From positions 124,001 through 188,000 of the forward strand of contig NZ_JADMSU010000002.1 in the NCBI RefSeq assembly GCF_015561195.1: 64,000 nt of DNA, given 5' to 3'. Shown piece by piece: positions 38,236 to 48,151 of this stretch. This DNA is from Collinsella aerofaciens (lineage in GTDB: Bacteria > Actinomycetota > Coriobacteriia > Coriobacteriales > Coriobacteriaceae). The number at the start of each line of letters is the position of its first letter. The stretch's first letter is position 1. The notes under the pieces were generated by a model. It had not been told where the DNA came from and did no database searches. It was given only the letters and a program-made list of their open reading frames with translations. The position numbers were made by a program, and so were the translations under genes.

Positions 38236-38820
38236 TTAGATGTCGCCAGCGGAGTCGAGTTCTGCCTCAATCTTGGCACGACGCTTTTTCGCCGTGAAGA
38301 ACGATGCGCACAGGACAGCAAACGTGGCCGCGAAAATCGTCGCACCGCAGAACACGCCCGTGGCCAGGTTCGCCAACCAAAAGACGCTTTCGAGCGGTAC
38401 GATCTGCGCCTCAGCGATACAGCGCATTGCGGCAATAACAAGCGCGAACGCGGCGCCGCTAAGACCGCTGACAAGCAGGAAATATCCAACAGGAAGATGC
38501 TCGGTTTGCCCAAAACGATTGGTATCGACATAGCCCTTCCGCGTTTGCAGTCCTGCGCAAATCAACATCACGAGAACGAGCCACAAATACATGGCTGCCT
38601 CGAACGGCGTTGCAAAGCCGTGCGGCATTTCACTGGCGTCGCTGTGAACCCACGCAACCTGTCGAGCTATAAACTGGTAGAAAAAGATCATCAACATGCC
38701 AAACGAAAGCAGCACGAAACCAATCTTGTAGATCTTCGCGTTCTCAGCCTCCAGGCGTTCATCCTTTGGGCCGGCATATTCACGCCACTTTTGCACGATT
38801 GTCAGATCTTCAAATTTCAT
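38236..38820 (-). CDS. Four-helix membrane protein, partner of an XRE regulator
   Basis: A 194-residue protein with a charged N-terminus (about 30 residues) and four membrane helices (near 30-50, 70-90, 110-130 and 148-172), ending in a charged tail (TAKKRRAKIEAELDSAG). I do not recognise a named family. It starts after GGAGTTC and lies 9 bp behind the small XRE regulator, an arrangement common in Gram-positive bacteria where a short HTH gene precedes a DUF-type membrane protein. The function is unknown. Confidence 0.8.
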   Translation of the reverse strand: MKFEDLTIVQKWREYAGPKDERLEAENAKIYKIGFVLLSFGMLMIFFYQFIARQVAWVHSDASEMPHGFATPFEAAMYLWLVLVMLICAGLQTRKGYVDTNRFGQTEHLPVGYFLLVSGLSGAAFALVIAAMRCIAEAQIVPLESVFWLANLATGVFCGATIFAATFAVLCASFFTAKKRRAKIEAELDSAGDI

Positions 38821-38829
38821 AGTGAACTC

Positions 38830-39060
38830 CTAAAGAGCATTAGGGTCGGCGTCGGTTTCGTCTTCCCAAAACAAGTCGTTCAACGTAACGCGCAGCGCCT
38901 TACAGATTGCCACGCACAAATTGAGCGTGGGGTTGTAGCCGCCCGCCTCGATAAGACCGATAGTCTGGCGCGTAACGCCCACGGTCTGGGCCAAGTCGGC
39001 TTGCGAAAGGCCAGCCGCCGCGCGCGCCGCCTTCATGCGGAGGTTCTTTTTGCCCGGCAT
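38830..39060 (-). CDS. Small XRE family transcriptional regulator
   Basis: A 76-residue stand-alone helix-turn-helix protein (MKAARAAAGLSQADLAQTVGVTRQTI, shown in part), ending with LNDLFWEDETDADP. The LNDLFW motif is typical of the short regulators that precede membrane protein genes. ATG 39060 follows AAAGGAG; the open frame extends 21 codons upstream without a start signal. It probably controls itself and the next gene. Confidence 0.9.
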   Translation of the reverse strand: MPGKKNLRMKAARAAAGLSQADLAQTVGVTRQTIGLIEAGGYNPTLNLCVAICKALRVTLNDLFWEDETDADPNAL

Positions 39061-39210
39061 GGAACTCCTTTCGTAGTAATGGACAAATATCCGTTGCAAC
39101 ATGACGGAAATATATTGCATCAATTATAAGATGTCAACTATATCTGTCATTATGGAAATCATGTTCGCCATCGCCATGTGGACATAACAATTTCGATTCG
39201 CTATTCAAAC

Positions 39211-39247
39211 TTACTCGGACAGAACCGACTCGGTTTTGTCCGAGTAA
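39211..39247. terminator. Hairpin terminator
   Basis: TTACTCGGACAGAACC and GGTTTTGTCCGAGTAA pair with one mismatch around GACTC, just after the end of the AAA/DUF4143 gene at 39274 on the minus strand. Confidence 0.65.
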
Positions 39248-39273
39248 ACTCGAGCGTAAACTATCACTGTCCG

Positions 39274-40482
39274 CTATTCGACATCCGGCCCCTCCCCCAT
39301 CAGCCATCGGGCGATGTCGACCACCTTAATCCCCTCATAATCAACAGCCTCGTGCTTTGTTCGCGCAATGACCATTTTGGGATACGCATCACGTATCGCA
39401 AGCAGGGGTGCCACTTCGCGTTCAAAAGTCTCCTGACGCGAAATGTCATCGCTAACTTGGATATACACTCGCTCATCGCGACGAATTGCCACGAAGTCGA
39501 TTTCCTTCTTATAAAGCACCCCGACATAGATTTCCCAACCGCGTCTTAGGAGCTCTATGGCGACCATATTTTCATATACGTGCCCGAAGTCGAGCTTTTT
39601 AGTGCCCAGTTTTGCGTATCTGATTGCATGATCCGATAAATAGTATTTATCACCCGAAGTGAGGTACTTTTTACCGCCTACGTCATAGCGGCGCACTCGA
39701 TAGAACGCAAAGGCCTGGCATAGATATCCGAGGTACTGGGCGAGCGTTGCCACGGAAACGCGTGTTCCGGCAGCATCCAGCGCAGCCACAATCCCGCTAA
39801 CAGAAGATATGTTACCGATATTGTCCATTAGGAAATCGCATGCACGTTCTAATTGCACCTTGTTACGAACCCCATGCTTTTCTTCCACATCACGCAAAAC
39901 CAAGACATCTAGCACGTTCGCAATATATCGATAGCGAGCTCGCTCGCTAGGATACAAATATGAGCCAGGCATTCCGCCCTCTCTCAAATATCGGTCAAGC
40001 GCTTCGTCCGGGTTATGAATTTCGTAATATATCGAAAACTCAAGCAAGGAAAACGGAAATACTTCGACCTCATATGTACGCCCGCGAAAAAGCGTCGCCA
40101 AATCACTCGAAAGCAAGAAAGCGTTGGAGCCAGTAACGTAGATATCGTATTTTCCCGATGCATGAAGACTATTGACCGCCTTTTCGAACCCAACGCAGGT
40201 TTGCACTTCATCGATCATCACAATGTTATCGAGACCCTCGCAATAGCTTTCCTCAACGTAGCGATGCAATGCTCGATAATCCGTTAGTTCCTCGAATTCG
40301 AGGAGATTGAAATTGATGCGGATAATATTGGCATTGGGGTCGACCTCACGAAAGCGATCGGCAAGAGCTTCCAGTAGAACAGATTTGCCGCACCTACGAA
40401 TGCCGGTAATAACCTTGATGTCCGGCGTTCCCTTAGCGCCAAGAAGCGCTTCCATATATTGAGGACGTTCGATGATCTTCAT
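39274..40482 (-). CDS. AAA+DUF4143 ATP-binding protein, copy 1
   Basis: A 402-residue protein with an N-terminal AAA ATPase (Walker A GIRRCGKSVLLE, Walker B NIVMIDEVQTC and sensor DIYVTGSNAFLL) and a C-terminal DUF4143 region (about 200-400) that resembles nuclease-like folds. The family is common in gut bacteria, and its biological role is not established. The gene lies in an AT-richer stretch than its neighbours with an AT-rich promoter region at 40490-40560, which hints at transfer. Two more members are at 45113-46321 and 55047-56279. Confidence 0.9.
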   Translation of the reverse strand: MKIIERPQYMEALLGAKGTPDIKVITGIRRCGKSVLLEALADRFREVDPNANIIRINFNLLEFEELTDYRALHRYVEESYCEGLDNIVMIDEVQTCVGFEKAVNSLHASGKYDIYVTGSNAFLLSSDLATLFRGRTYEVEVFPFSLLEFSIYYEIHNPDEALDRYLREGGMPGSYLYPSERARYRYIANVLDVLVLRDVEEKHGVRNKVQLERACDFLMDNIGNISSVSGIVAALDAAGTRVSVATLAQYLGYLCQAFAFYRVRRYDVGGKKYLTSGDKYYLSDHAIRYAKLGTKKLDFGHVYENMVAIELLRRGWEIYVGVLYKKEIDFVAIRRDERVYIQVSDDISRQETFEREVAPLLAIRDAYPKMVIARTKHEAVDYEGIKVVDIARWLMGEGPDVE

Positions 40483-40734
40483 ATCTTCACCGTTCTATTA
40501 AATAAAAGCTCTCTTGATTCGTTTTCGTTTAATATATATCTGATTCTACTAAATGAAATCAAATATCTCTTGATTTTATTCAGCTATTTCTCCCAATAAC
40601 GTAACATCAGTCAATATATCACGAACGATTGTTCGATGGATTTCGTGTTGGGTGGAATCGCCCAAGGGCTGGGCTATGCTACCTTGACTATCTATATGAC
40701 TTAAACGCAGCAAAGGAGCACCGAGAGAGCGAGT

Positions 40735-42732
40735 ATGGCAAAAAACACCGCAAACTATGGTAACGACAGTATCCGCCAGCTCAAGGACGAGGAGCGCGTA
40801 CGCCTGCGCCCCGCCGTCATCTTTGGCTCGGACGGACTCGATGGCTGCGCGCATGCTGCCTTCGAGATCCTGTCCAACGCCGTTGACGAGGCGCGCCAGG
40901 GCTACGGCAAGCTCATCACCCTTACCGCCTTTCGCGATGGCTCCATTCAGGTAGAGGACAACGGCCGCGGCTGCCCACTCGACTGGAACCCTTCCGAGAA
41001 GCGCTTTAACTGGGAGCTCGTCTTTTGCGAACTCTACGCCGGCGGCAAATACAACAACAACCAGGGCGGCGACTACGACTTCTCGCTCGGCACCAACGGC
41101 CTGGGCTCGTGCGCGACCCAGTACGCCTCCGAGTACATGGACGTCACCGTCTGGCGTGACGGTAACAAGTACTCCTTACACTTTAAGAAGGGCAAGGTCG
41201 TCGGCGCCAAGAAGAAGGCGCTCGAGATTGAGCCCAGCGACGAGAACCGCACCGGTACCACCATCAAGTGGCGCCCCGATCTTGAGGTCTTTACCTCGAT
41301 CAGCATTCCCCACGATTGGTATCGCGAGACCATGCGCCGCCAGGCCGTGGTCAACGCCAACGTTACCTTCCGCCTGCGCATCGAGGGCGACGATGGCGAG
41401 TTTTCCGAAGAGGACTTTTGCTACCCCAAGGGCATCGAGGACTACGTGCTCGAGAAGGTCGGTGCCGACTACCTCACCGAGCCCTTCTTTATCGAGGCCG
41501 ACCGCCGCGGTCGCGACCGCGAGGACCTGCCCGACTACAACGTCAAGATTACCGCGTGCATGTGCTTCTCGCGCACCTTCATGATGCAGGAGTACTACCA
41601 CAACTCGTCATGGCTCGAGAACGGCGGTTCGCCCGAGAAGGCGGCCCGCAGTGCTCTGACTAGCGCCATTGACGCCTACATCAAGCAACAGGGCAAGTAC
41701 AACAAAAACGAGAGCGGCATCAAATGGCAGGACGTCCAAGACTGCCTGGTGCTGGTGACCAACTGTTTCTCCACCCAGACGTCCTACGAAAACCAGACTA
41801 AGAAGGCCATCAACAACCGCTTTATCCAGCAGGCCATGACTGCCTTCTTTAAGGAGCGCCTCTCGACCTACTTGATCGAGAACAAAGACGCTGCCAACAA
41901 GATCATGGAGCAGGTGCTCATCAACAAGCGTTCGCGCGAGAACGCCGAGAAGACGCGCCAGAGCATCAAAACCAACCTGCAGCAGAAGACCGACATGGCC
42001 AACCGCGTGCAGAAGTTCATCGATTGCCGCTCCAAGGACAAGGACCGTCGCGAGATCTACATCGTAGAGGGCGACTCGGCAGCAGGCGCCATCCGCACCT
42101 CGCGCGATGCCGAGTTCCAGGGCGTTATGCCCGTCCGCGGTAAGATCCTCAACTGCCTAAAGGAAGATTATCCGCGCATCTTTAAGTCCGACATCATCAT
42201 GGACCTCATGCGCGTGCTGGGCTGCGGTGTGGAGATCAAAGACAAGCGCATCAAGAACCTCGGTGCCTTTGACCTGGACAACCTCAACTGGAACAAGGTC
42301 ATCATCTGTACGGACGCCGACGTCGACGGTTATCACATCCGCACGCTCGTGCTCACCATGCTCTACCGCCTGGTGCCCACACTTATCGACGAGGGCTACG
42401 TCTATATCGCCGAGTCGCCGCTCTACGAGATCAACTGCAAAGAGAAGACCTACTTTGCCTACACCGAGCTCGAGAAGAACGGCATCCTCAAGGAGATCGG
42501 CGACCAGAAGTGTTCCATCAACCGCTCCAAGGGTCTTGGTGAGAACGATCCGGACATGATGTGGCTCACCACCATGAACCCCGAGACGCGCCGCCTGATC
42601 AAGGTGGAGCCCGAGGACGTCACCAAGATGGAGACCATGTTCAACCTGTTGCTGGGCAACGACGAGGCGGGCCGTAAGCGCCATATCTCCGAGCACGGCA
42701 AGGAATACCTGGACCAGCTGGACCTGCAGTAG
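40735..42732 (+). CDS. parE: DNA topoisomerase IV subunit B-like (ParE/GyrB family)
   Basis: A 665-residue type IIA ATPase subunit. The GHKL region has ILSNAVDEARQG and the ATP motif EDNGRGCP, the transducer lysine is in NQTKKAI, and TOPRIM has EGDSAAG and TDADVDGYHIRTL. KGLGENDP follows. Several positions differ from the common DADVDGAHIRTL pattern, so this is a divergent member. Being paired with a ParC-like gene 45 bp downstream and away from an oriC context, it is probably topoisomerase IV, which unlinks daughter chromosomes, though a second gyrase is possible. Confidence 0.87.
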   Translation: MAKNTANYGNDSIRQLKDEERVRLRPAVIFGSDGLDGCAHAAFEILSNAVDEARQGYGKLITLTAFRDGSIQVEDNGRGCPLDWNPSEKRFNWELVFCELYAGGKYNNNQGGDYDFSLGTNGLGSCATQYASEYMDVTVWRDGNKYSLHFKKGKVVGAKKKALEIEPSDENRTGTTIKWRPDLEVFTSISIPHDWYRETMRRQAVVNANVTFRLRIEGDDGEFSEEDFCYPKGIEDYVLEKVGADYLTEPFFIEADRRGRDREDLPDYNVKITACMCFSRTFMMQEYYHNSSWLENGGSPEKAARSALTSAIDAYIKQQGKYNKNESGIKWQDVQDCLVLVTNCFSTQTSYENQTKKAINNRFIQQAMTAFFKERLSTYLIENKDAANKIMEQVLINKRSRENAEKTRQSIKTNLQQKTDMANRVQKFIDCRSKDKDRREIYIVEGDSAAGAIRTSRDAEFQGVMPVRGKILNCLKEDYPRIFKSDIIMDLMRVLGCGVEIKDKRIKNLGAFDLDNLNWNKVIICTDADVDGYHIRTLVLTMLYRLVPTLIDEGYVYIAESPLYEINCKEKTYFAYTELEKNGILKEIGDQKCSINRSKGLGENDPDMMWLTTMNPETRRLIKVEPEDVTKMETMFNLLLGNDEAGRKRHISEHGKEYLDQLDLQ

Positions 42733-42777
42733 CAGCAAATCGATAACGACGGCCCATAAGAAGTTCAAGAGGAAATC

Positions 42778-45018
42778 GTGGCAAAGAAGAAGACGAAGAA
42801 CCAGCCAAAGAAAAAGCAGGTCAACGCCGAGAACGTCATCAGCCTGCACTCCGAGGTCACCGACCAGCCGATCACGCAGACGCTCGAGGTCAACTACATG
42901 CCCTACGCCATGAGCGTCAACGTCTCGCGTGCATTCCCCGAGATTGACGGCTTTAAGCCCTCGCACCGCAAGCTGCTCTACACCATGTACAAGATGGGTC
43001 TGCTCAAGGGCGAGCGCCAAAAAAGCGCCAACATCGTGGGCCAGACCATGAAGCTCAACCCGCACGGCGATGCCGCGATCTACGAGACGATGGTGCGCCT
43101 GGCCACCGGCAACGAGGCGCTGCTCGCCCCCTTCGTGGAGTCGAAGGGCAACTTTGGCAAATACTATTCGGGCGACCTGAGCTACGCCGCCTCGCGTTAT
43201 ACCGAGGCCAAGCTCTCCCCCATTAGCGCCGAGATCTTCAAGGACATCGACAAGGACCCGGTCGACTTCGTCGACAGCTACGACGGCGCCATGAAGGAGC
43301 CGCGCCTGCTGCCCACCACGTTCCCCAACATCCTCGTCTCGGCCAACAAGGGTATCGGCGTCGCCATGGCATCCGATATCTGCGGTTTCAACCTCAACGA
43401 GGTCTGTACCGCCACAATGCATTACCTGCAGGATCCCGACTGCGACCTGCTCGAGTACATGCCCATGCCCGACTTCTCGACCGGCGGCGAAATTATCTAC
43501 CGCCGCGAGGAGATGGAAAAGATTATCGAGACCGGCCTCGGCAGCTTCCAGATCCGCTCCCGCTGGCGCTGGATTCCCGAAGAGCGCATCATCGAGGTTT
43601 ACGAGATCCCCTACACCACCAAGACCGATGTCATTATCGAGCGCATCGTCAAGCTCTCCAAAGAGGGCAAGGTCAAGGAGATCGCAGACATTCGCGACGA
43701 GACCGACCTCTCGGGCCTGCGCATCGCTATCGACCTTAAGCGCGGCGTCGACCCCGACAAGCTCATGGCGAAGCTCTATCGCTCGACCACGCTGCAGGAT
43801 TCGTTCTCGTGCAACTTTAACGTGCTGGTCGACGGCTATCCCCGCGTTATGGGCGTGCGCCAGATCCTGCACGAGTGGGTCAAGTGGCGTATTGAGTCCA
43901 CGCGTCGCCGCATTAACTTTGACCTGGGCAAAAAGTCCGAGCGTCTGCACCTGCTGCACGGCCTCGAGGCTATTCTGCTCGACATCGACAAGGCGATCGC
44001 CATCATCCGCGGCACCAAGCTCGAAGCCGAGGTCGTGCCCAACCTTATGAAGGGTTTCGACATCGACGAGACCCAGGCCGAGTTTGTCGCCGAGCTCAAG
44101 CTCCGCAACATCAACGAGGAATACATCCTCAACCGCACCAAGGACATCGCCAAGCTCGAGGGCGGGATTGCCGAGCTTGAGGAGACCCTCTCCAGCGAAG
44201 AGAACATCAAGAAGGTCATCAGCGACGAGCTGGCCGCGGTCAACAAGAAGTACGTGATGCCGCGCCGCACGGGCAGGATCGAGCCCCATGAGGTTATCGA
44301 GGTAAGCTTGGAGCCCGAGGTCGAGGAATACCCGGTCACCATCATGCTCTCGCGCGATGGCTACCTTAAGAAGATGACGGACCGCGTGCTCAAGAAGGCG
44401 ACCACGCTCAAGTACAAGGACGGCGACAAACCCTTTATCGAGCTCCCGTCCTCCAACACCCACGAGCTGTTGGTCTTTACCAACAAGAGCCAGGTGTACA
44501 AGTGCAAGGTTGCAGCGTTTGAGGGCACCAAGTCGGCCCAGCTGGGCTCGTACCTGCCGACCGATCTTGAGATGGAACCCGACGAGAGCGTCATCTGGGT
44601 CATCGACCCCGAGGATTACAAGGCCGACGTGCTGTTTGTCTTTGAGAACGGCCGCGTGGTGCGCGTCGCGCTTTCTGGATACGTCACCAAGACCAACCGC
44701 AAGCGCCTCAAGAACGCCATCTACGGTGGCAGCAAGCTGCTGTATGCCCAGGTGCTCAAGGAAGATCGCGACATCGCGCTGGTCTCGAGCGACTATCGTT
44801 TGATGAACTTCAACACGTCGCTGCTCAAGACCAAGACGACCACCAACACGCAGGGCGTCCAGGCCTTTACCGCCAAGAAGGGTCGCTCGGTCACCACCGT
44901 CGGCACGACCGAGGAGATTCTTGGCGCCGGCGTCTCAGCCGAGAAGTTCACCGCGCAGAGCCTCCCCTCAGCCGGTGCCCTCATGAAAGAAAACGACATG
45001 CCGAGTCTGTTTGACTAA
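42778..45018 (+). CDS. parC: DNA topoisomerase IV subunit A-like (ParC/GyrA family)
   Basis: A 746-residue cleavage subunit. It has LKLNPHGD-type sequence LNPHGDAAIYETMVRL where most relatives read HPHGD, the catalytic Tyr in ASRYTEAKLSPI, and GIGVAMASDICGFNLNE. The C-terminal beta-pinwheel starts near 500 and no GyrA box is visible, supporting ParC rather than GyrA. Translation starts with GTG 42778 after AGAGGAAAT. The pair with the upstream ParE-like gene forms one operon ending at a strong hairpin. Confidence 0.88.
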   Translation: MAKKKTKNQPKKKQVNAENVISLHSEVTDQPITQTLEVNYMPYAMSVNVSRAFPEIDGFKPSHRKLLYTMYKMGLLKGERQKSANIVGQTMKLNPHGDAAIYETMVRLATGNEALLAPFVESKGNFGKYYSGDLSYAASRYTEAKLSPISAEIFKDIDKDPVDFVDSYDGAMKEPRLLPTTFPNILVSANKGIGVAMASDICGFNLNEVCTATMHYLQDPDCDLLEYMPMPDFSTGGEIIYRREEMEKIIETGLGSFQIRSRWRWIPEERIIEVYEIPYTTKTDVIIERIVKLSKEGKVKEIADIRDETDLSGLRIAIDLKRGVDPDKLMAKLYRSTTLQDSFSCNFNVLVDGYPRVMGVRQILHEWVKWRIESTRRRINFDLGKKSERLHLLHGLEAILLDIDKAIAIIRGTKLEAEVVPNLMKGFDIDETQAEFVAELKLRNINEEYILNRTKDIAKLEGGIAELEETLSSEENIKKVISDELAAVNKKYVMPRRTGRIEPHEVIEVSLEPEVEEYPVTIMLSRDGYLKKMTDRVLKKATTLKYKDGDKPFIELPSSNTHELLVFTNKSQVYKCKVAAFEGTKSAQLGSYLPTDLEMEPDESVIWVIDPEDYKADVLFVFENGRVVRVALSGYVTKTNRKRLKNAIYGGSKLLYAQVLKEDRDIALVSSDYRLMNFNTSLLKTKTTTNTQGVQAFTAKKGRSVTTVGTTEEILGAGVSAEKFTAQSLPSAGALMKENDMPSLFD

Positions 45019-45054
45019 AACAACGGTGGCCAAACCGTCATGGTTTTACAAAGC

Positions 45055-45098
45055 AGCGGGGCCCGGAGCGCAGCAACATCGCGCTCCGGGGCCCCGCT
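45055..45098 (+). terminator. Strong GC-rich terminator after the topoisomerase operon
   Basis: AGCGGGGCCCGGAGCGC pairs with GCGCTCCGGGGCCCCGCT (one bulged base) around a 9-nt loop, in the gap between convergent genes. Confidence 0.8.
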
Positions 45099-45112
45099 CG
45101 TTGCAACGTATA

Positions 45113-46321
45113 TCATATGCCCCACACGGGAATCGCTTGGACATCCTTGGTAATAAGGTATGGATCCGGGGTTTGACAGACAACGTGTCCAAACCCAATT
45201 TCATAGCCGGTCAGGCCCTCGAGACAGGAAAAATTCTTTACTGCATCTTTGCCCACCGTGGCTGACATCTTCACCTCGACGGGATGGAGAATATGGCCCT
45301 CTTGAATGAGCAAATCAATTTCGCGCTTCTTTTGGTCTCGATAGAACCATACGTCGCGAAGGCTCTTCCCCGCGTTCATAAAGCTCTTCAAAATTTCCGA
45401 GACAACGAACGTCTCAAATATATGCCCCGCCGCGGCCCCGTTGCGCAATTGCTCCGGCGTTATCCACCTCGTTAGATGACAAACAAGACCTGTATCCATA
45501 AAGAATATCTTAGGGGTCTTGGTCAGACGCTTATCGACATTAGGCCAAAAGGGCTCGACAATCCGAACGATGTTCGACGCCTGCAAAACCGAGAGCCAAG
45601 CCTTCACCGTCTTACGGTCGACGTCAACGGTGTTTCCAATATCGGTGGCATTTAACAGTTGCCCCGTTCTCGCTGCGCACGCGACCATAAAGCTGTAGAA
45701 CTTCGCCTCATCCTTCACGTTTACAAGATCGCGAACATCGCGTTCGAGATATGCGGCAACGTAGTCGGAATAATAGGAGTCCCAATCGATATTTGGGTCT
45801 TGCAGTTCGGGCATCGAACCCCTATGGATGATGTTCCAAATATTTCCCGAAGACATCTTAGAGGCCAAGGAAACCTTTTTGGGGATATACGGACGAGGGC
45901 CCTGGGAACCACCAACAAGCTCTCGCAAGCTTAAAGAGGGCATCTCCAGAATTCTAATCCTCCCCGCCAAAGATTCGCTCACCCCTTTCATGAGGTGATA
46001 TGTCTGGGATCCCGTGAGGACGATTCGGCCCTTCTCCTCTGATTGATCGACAACCCACTTCACCGGAGAAAAAAGCTCAGGCACGCGCTGAATCTCATCA
46101 ATGATGATCGGCAAATCATGAGACTCGAAAAACAGGGCGGCATCCTCTTTTGCAAGAAGATAATCCCGCGGGTTCTCCATCGAAACATAGTCGAATCGGT
46201 CGCCTAGATGTTGCTTGAGAACCGTCGTCTTCCCAACTTGGCGCGCTCCGGTCACCAGGACAACTTTTCCCTGTCCCAGCATCGAATCTATCGTCTGTTC
46301 AATTTCGCGCTCGATGTACAT
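45113..46321 (-). CDS. AAA+DUF4143 ATP-binding protein, copy 2
   Basis: A 402-residue protein of the same family as copy 1 but of a different subgroup: Walker [14 protein letters not shown], Walker B LPIIIDEIQRVPEL, sensor RIVLTGSQTYHLM, and a DUF4143 part including FFMDTGLVCHLTRW. ATG 46321 follows GGGAGG; the frame is open 13 codons further upstream. It lies convergent with the topoisomerase operon and next to remnant DNA, fitting an accessory gene. No function is assigned. Confidence 0.9.
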   Translation of the reverse strand: MYIEREIEQTIDSMLGQGKVVLVTGARQVGKTTVLKQHLGDRFDYVSMENPRDYLLAKEDAALFFESHDLPIIIDEIQRVPELFSPVKWVVDQSEEKGRIVLTGSQTYHLMKGVSESLAGRIRILEMPSLSLRELVGGSQGPRPYIPKKVSLASKMSSGNIWNIIHRGSMPELQDPNIDWDSYYSDYVAAYLERDVRDLVNVKDEAKFYSFMVACAARTGQLLNATDIGNTVDVDRKTVKAWLSVLQASNIVRIVEPFWPNVDKRLTKTPKIFFMDTGLVCHLTRWITPEQLRNGAAAGHIFETFVVSEILKSFMNAGKSLRDVWFYRDQKKREIDLLIQEGHILHPVEVKMSATVGKDAVKNFSCLEGLTGYEIGFGHVVCQTPDPYLITKDVQAIPVWGI

Positions 46322-46373
46322 AGAATCGCCTCCCGTTATGGAGCCTATTATCTCGTACAAACGTTAATTGGTC

Positions 46374-46400
46374 AAAATCGGGAGTGCTACTCCCGATTTT
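46374..46400. repeat. Perfect 12-bp inverted repeat
   Basis: AAAATCGGGAGT, GCT, ACTCCCGATTTT. It lies between the AAA gene start and an ATPase-tail remnant and could be a terminator-like palindrome or an operator for the AAA gene. Confidence 0.55.
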
Positions 46401-46596
46401 CACTCACAATCTTCTGCCTGATTCTGGATCCAGCAGGGTCTCGGAGATCGCCAAGCGTATGGGCGTCGCCAGCAACTATGCAAGCCAGTACAAGCGCCGC
46501 CTCCTCGAGGACGGCGTTATCGGGAAACGTGGACGTGGCCTCGTCGGCTTCGACATCCCCGCGTTCAGGGAATTCTTGAGCGAGAAGGCGTTTTAG
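46384..46596 (+). pseudogene. Remnant: C-terminal winged-helix tail of an AAA ATPase
   Basis: A short open frame encodes SRVSEIAKRMGVASNYASQY, then RRLLEDGVIGKRGRGLVGFD and IPAFREFL. This is typical of the DNA-binding tail of actinobacterial ATP-binding proteins. No ATPase domain precedes it, because the palindrome at 46374-46400 and a different gene lie upstream. It is best read as a surviving 3' fragment. Confidence 0.55.
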
Positions 46597-46978
46597 CACA
46601 CCGGAATTGTCCGCTGGGGCATCGACGCATGGCAATCAGCATTCCTCTTGATAAGGACAGCAAGCATTTCCACCAACACCGATCGCCATGCGTTCTTCTT
46701 ACCCTTAGGCGAGCTTGCGGGCGAGCTCGCGCACCTCTTCCAGCTTGGGCGAGGAGGCCATGCTGTCGCGCTCGGTCTCATTGCCTGATAACTCCTCAAC
46801 TGTCTTGATTCTCTCTCCGAGAATTGAACAGCAAATCGTTGGCCGCAAAGTGTCGACTGTGGGAAAATTAACTAGAGCTTTCTCCTACTCGCGTGAGCGT
46901 TCGCGTGTATGAGCCTGGCCGAATCGGGCAGGCGCAATATAGATCCACGGAAACCGGCCTACGAACAAGGAGCGCCTT
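46597..46978. other. Gene-poor gap with possible minus-strand gene debris
   Basis: I see no complete gene. On the minus strand a short frame ending at about 46707 reads MASSPKLEEVRELARKLA before a stop, which may be the last piece of a lost gene. The rest has no recognisable feature until the ribosome-binding site AAGGAG before 46979. Confidence 0.3.
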
Positions 46979-47860
46979 ATGTATGGACAGCATGTTGCAC
47001 CGCAAACCCATTACAAACGCACTGGCCTGTCTATCCGCAACGTCAAGCTTCATGCAGGCGCCAGAGTCGTTGCCTTCGGAGTAAGCATTCTTATGGCAGG
47101 GCAGCTTTTGCTACCCTGCGCAGCACTAGCGACCGAAATGCCCGAGCCCGATGTCGCAACACCCATCACCTGCGACGAAGTCAACGCGGAAGGCAGTCTC
47201 ACAGCAACCACCGTCGATCATTACTACGATTTGGAGCTACCCCCTGCTTTCGAGTTGGTCCAGAACGAGGCTCTTGTATACGATTTTCCCGACAAACCCG
47301 AGGACTTCATCTACGGGCTTAACGACACCGTCCACCTCTTCAAGATCGACACCGATACCGAAAGCCTTATAAAAACCGAGAACCCCAAAGAGGCCAGTCT
47401 CTCTATTGCCCTGACTATGATCGACAATCACGTTAGAGCAACCGTAGTCTTTACAGGCAGTTACGCCGACGACCAAATCCCTTACAGGCTGAACCTCAAC
47501 AGCTCAACCTACCTTGGCACACACGTTGACCGTGACTTCGACAGCGGGCAGGGGATTATGCACGAGACGCGGCACGAGTACTACATCCGTTACGTCTTCG
47601 ACAGTGACGTGCACTTGTTTGCAACCGATACGAGCGGTTCCAAACCCGAACCGGAAACCAAGCCCGAGCCCACACCGCAGCCCAATGCAAAAAAGCCCAC
47701 GGCAAATCCCGTTTCCACCAAGGCAGTAGCGGCGGTTAAACCAGCCGGGGCCACCCTACCCGCGACGGGCGACAACGGTGCGATGGCAGCCGCCCTGAGT
47801 GTTGCAGGTGCTGTAGTTGCGGCAGTTGGCATTTCTGCAACAAGGCGTCGCAACCGCTAG
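46979..47860 (+). CDS. LPxTG-anchored surface protein
   Basis: A 293-residue exported protein: a signal region near 28-52 (VVAFGVSILMAGQLLLPCAALA), a beta-rich domain of about 160 residues (VYDFPDKPEDFIYGLND, SIALTMIDNHVRATVVFTG), and a Pro/Lys-rich wall-spanning linker (SKPEPETKPEPTPQPNAKKP). The sorting signal LPATG is at 260-264, with a helix and RRRNR end. The N-terminal domain may be an adhesin-like fold, but I recognise no named family. It starts after AAGGAG and stands alone. Confidence 0.85.
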   Translation: MYGQHVAPQTHYKRTGLSIRNVKLHAGARVVAFGVSILMAGQLLLPCAALATEMPEPDVATPITCDEVNAEGSLTATTVDHYYDLELPPAFELVQNEALVYDFPDKPEDFIYGLNDTVHLFKIDTDTESLIKTENPKEASLSIALTMIDNHVRATVVFTGSYADDQIPYRLNLNSSTYLGTHVDRDFDSGQGIMHETRHEYYIRYVFDSDVHLFATDTSGSKPEPETKPEPTPQPNAKKPTANPVSTKAVAAVKPAGATLPATGDNGAMAAALSVAGAVVAAVGISATRRRNR

Positions 47861-48151
47861 CCAGCATTTCGTACCCCGCAGACAGCGCTCTATCCCCGCT
47901 CCGATGAGCTTTACTCACCGAGAAGTTTCTTCCCAACGGAAATGAGCTTTTTCCAACGGTCGCTTTCACGCCATCGACGCCCCGCGAAACCGACGAAACA
48001 GACTGTGCCGAACCGCCATCGAGCTCTGCCCCATCGCAAACAGCGTCGACGGCGTCTTCTGGCAACATTTTTGGTCGCCATAGCTCCGATTCGGCAGGGC
48101 CCAGTCTCCGCTCGATCTCGAGCAAGACTTGTAAGGAGTCCACAGTCAAGA
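47861..48151. other. Intergenic region without recognised gene
   Basis: Between the convergent LPATG and TetR genes. Open frames here have no family resemblance or start signals, and no clear terminator stem was found. Confidence 0.4.

Noticed and set aside
42157-44463. Long open frame antisense to the topoisomerase operon (768 codons)
   Set aside because: It is the complement of two well-supported genes with strong codon bias, has no family resemblance and no start signal.
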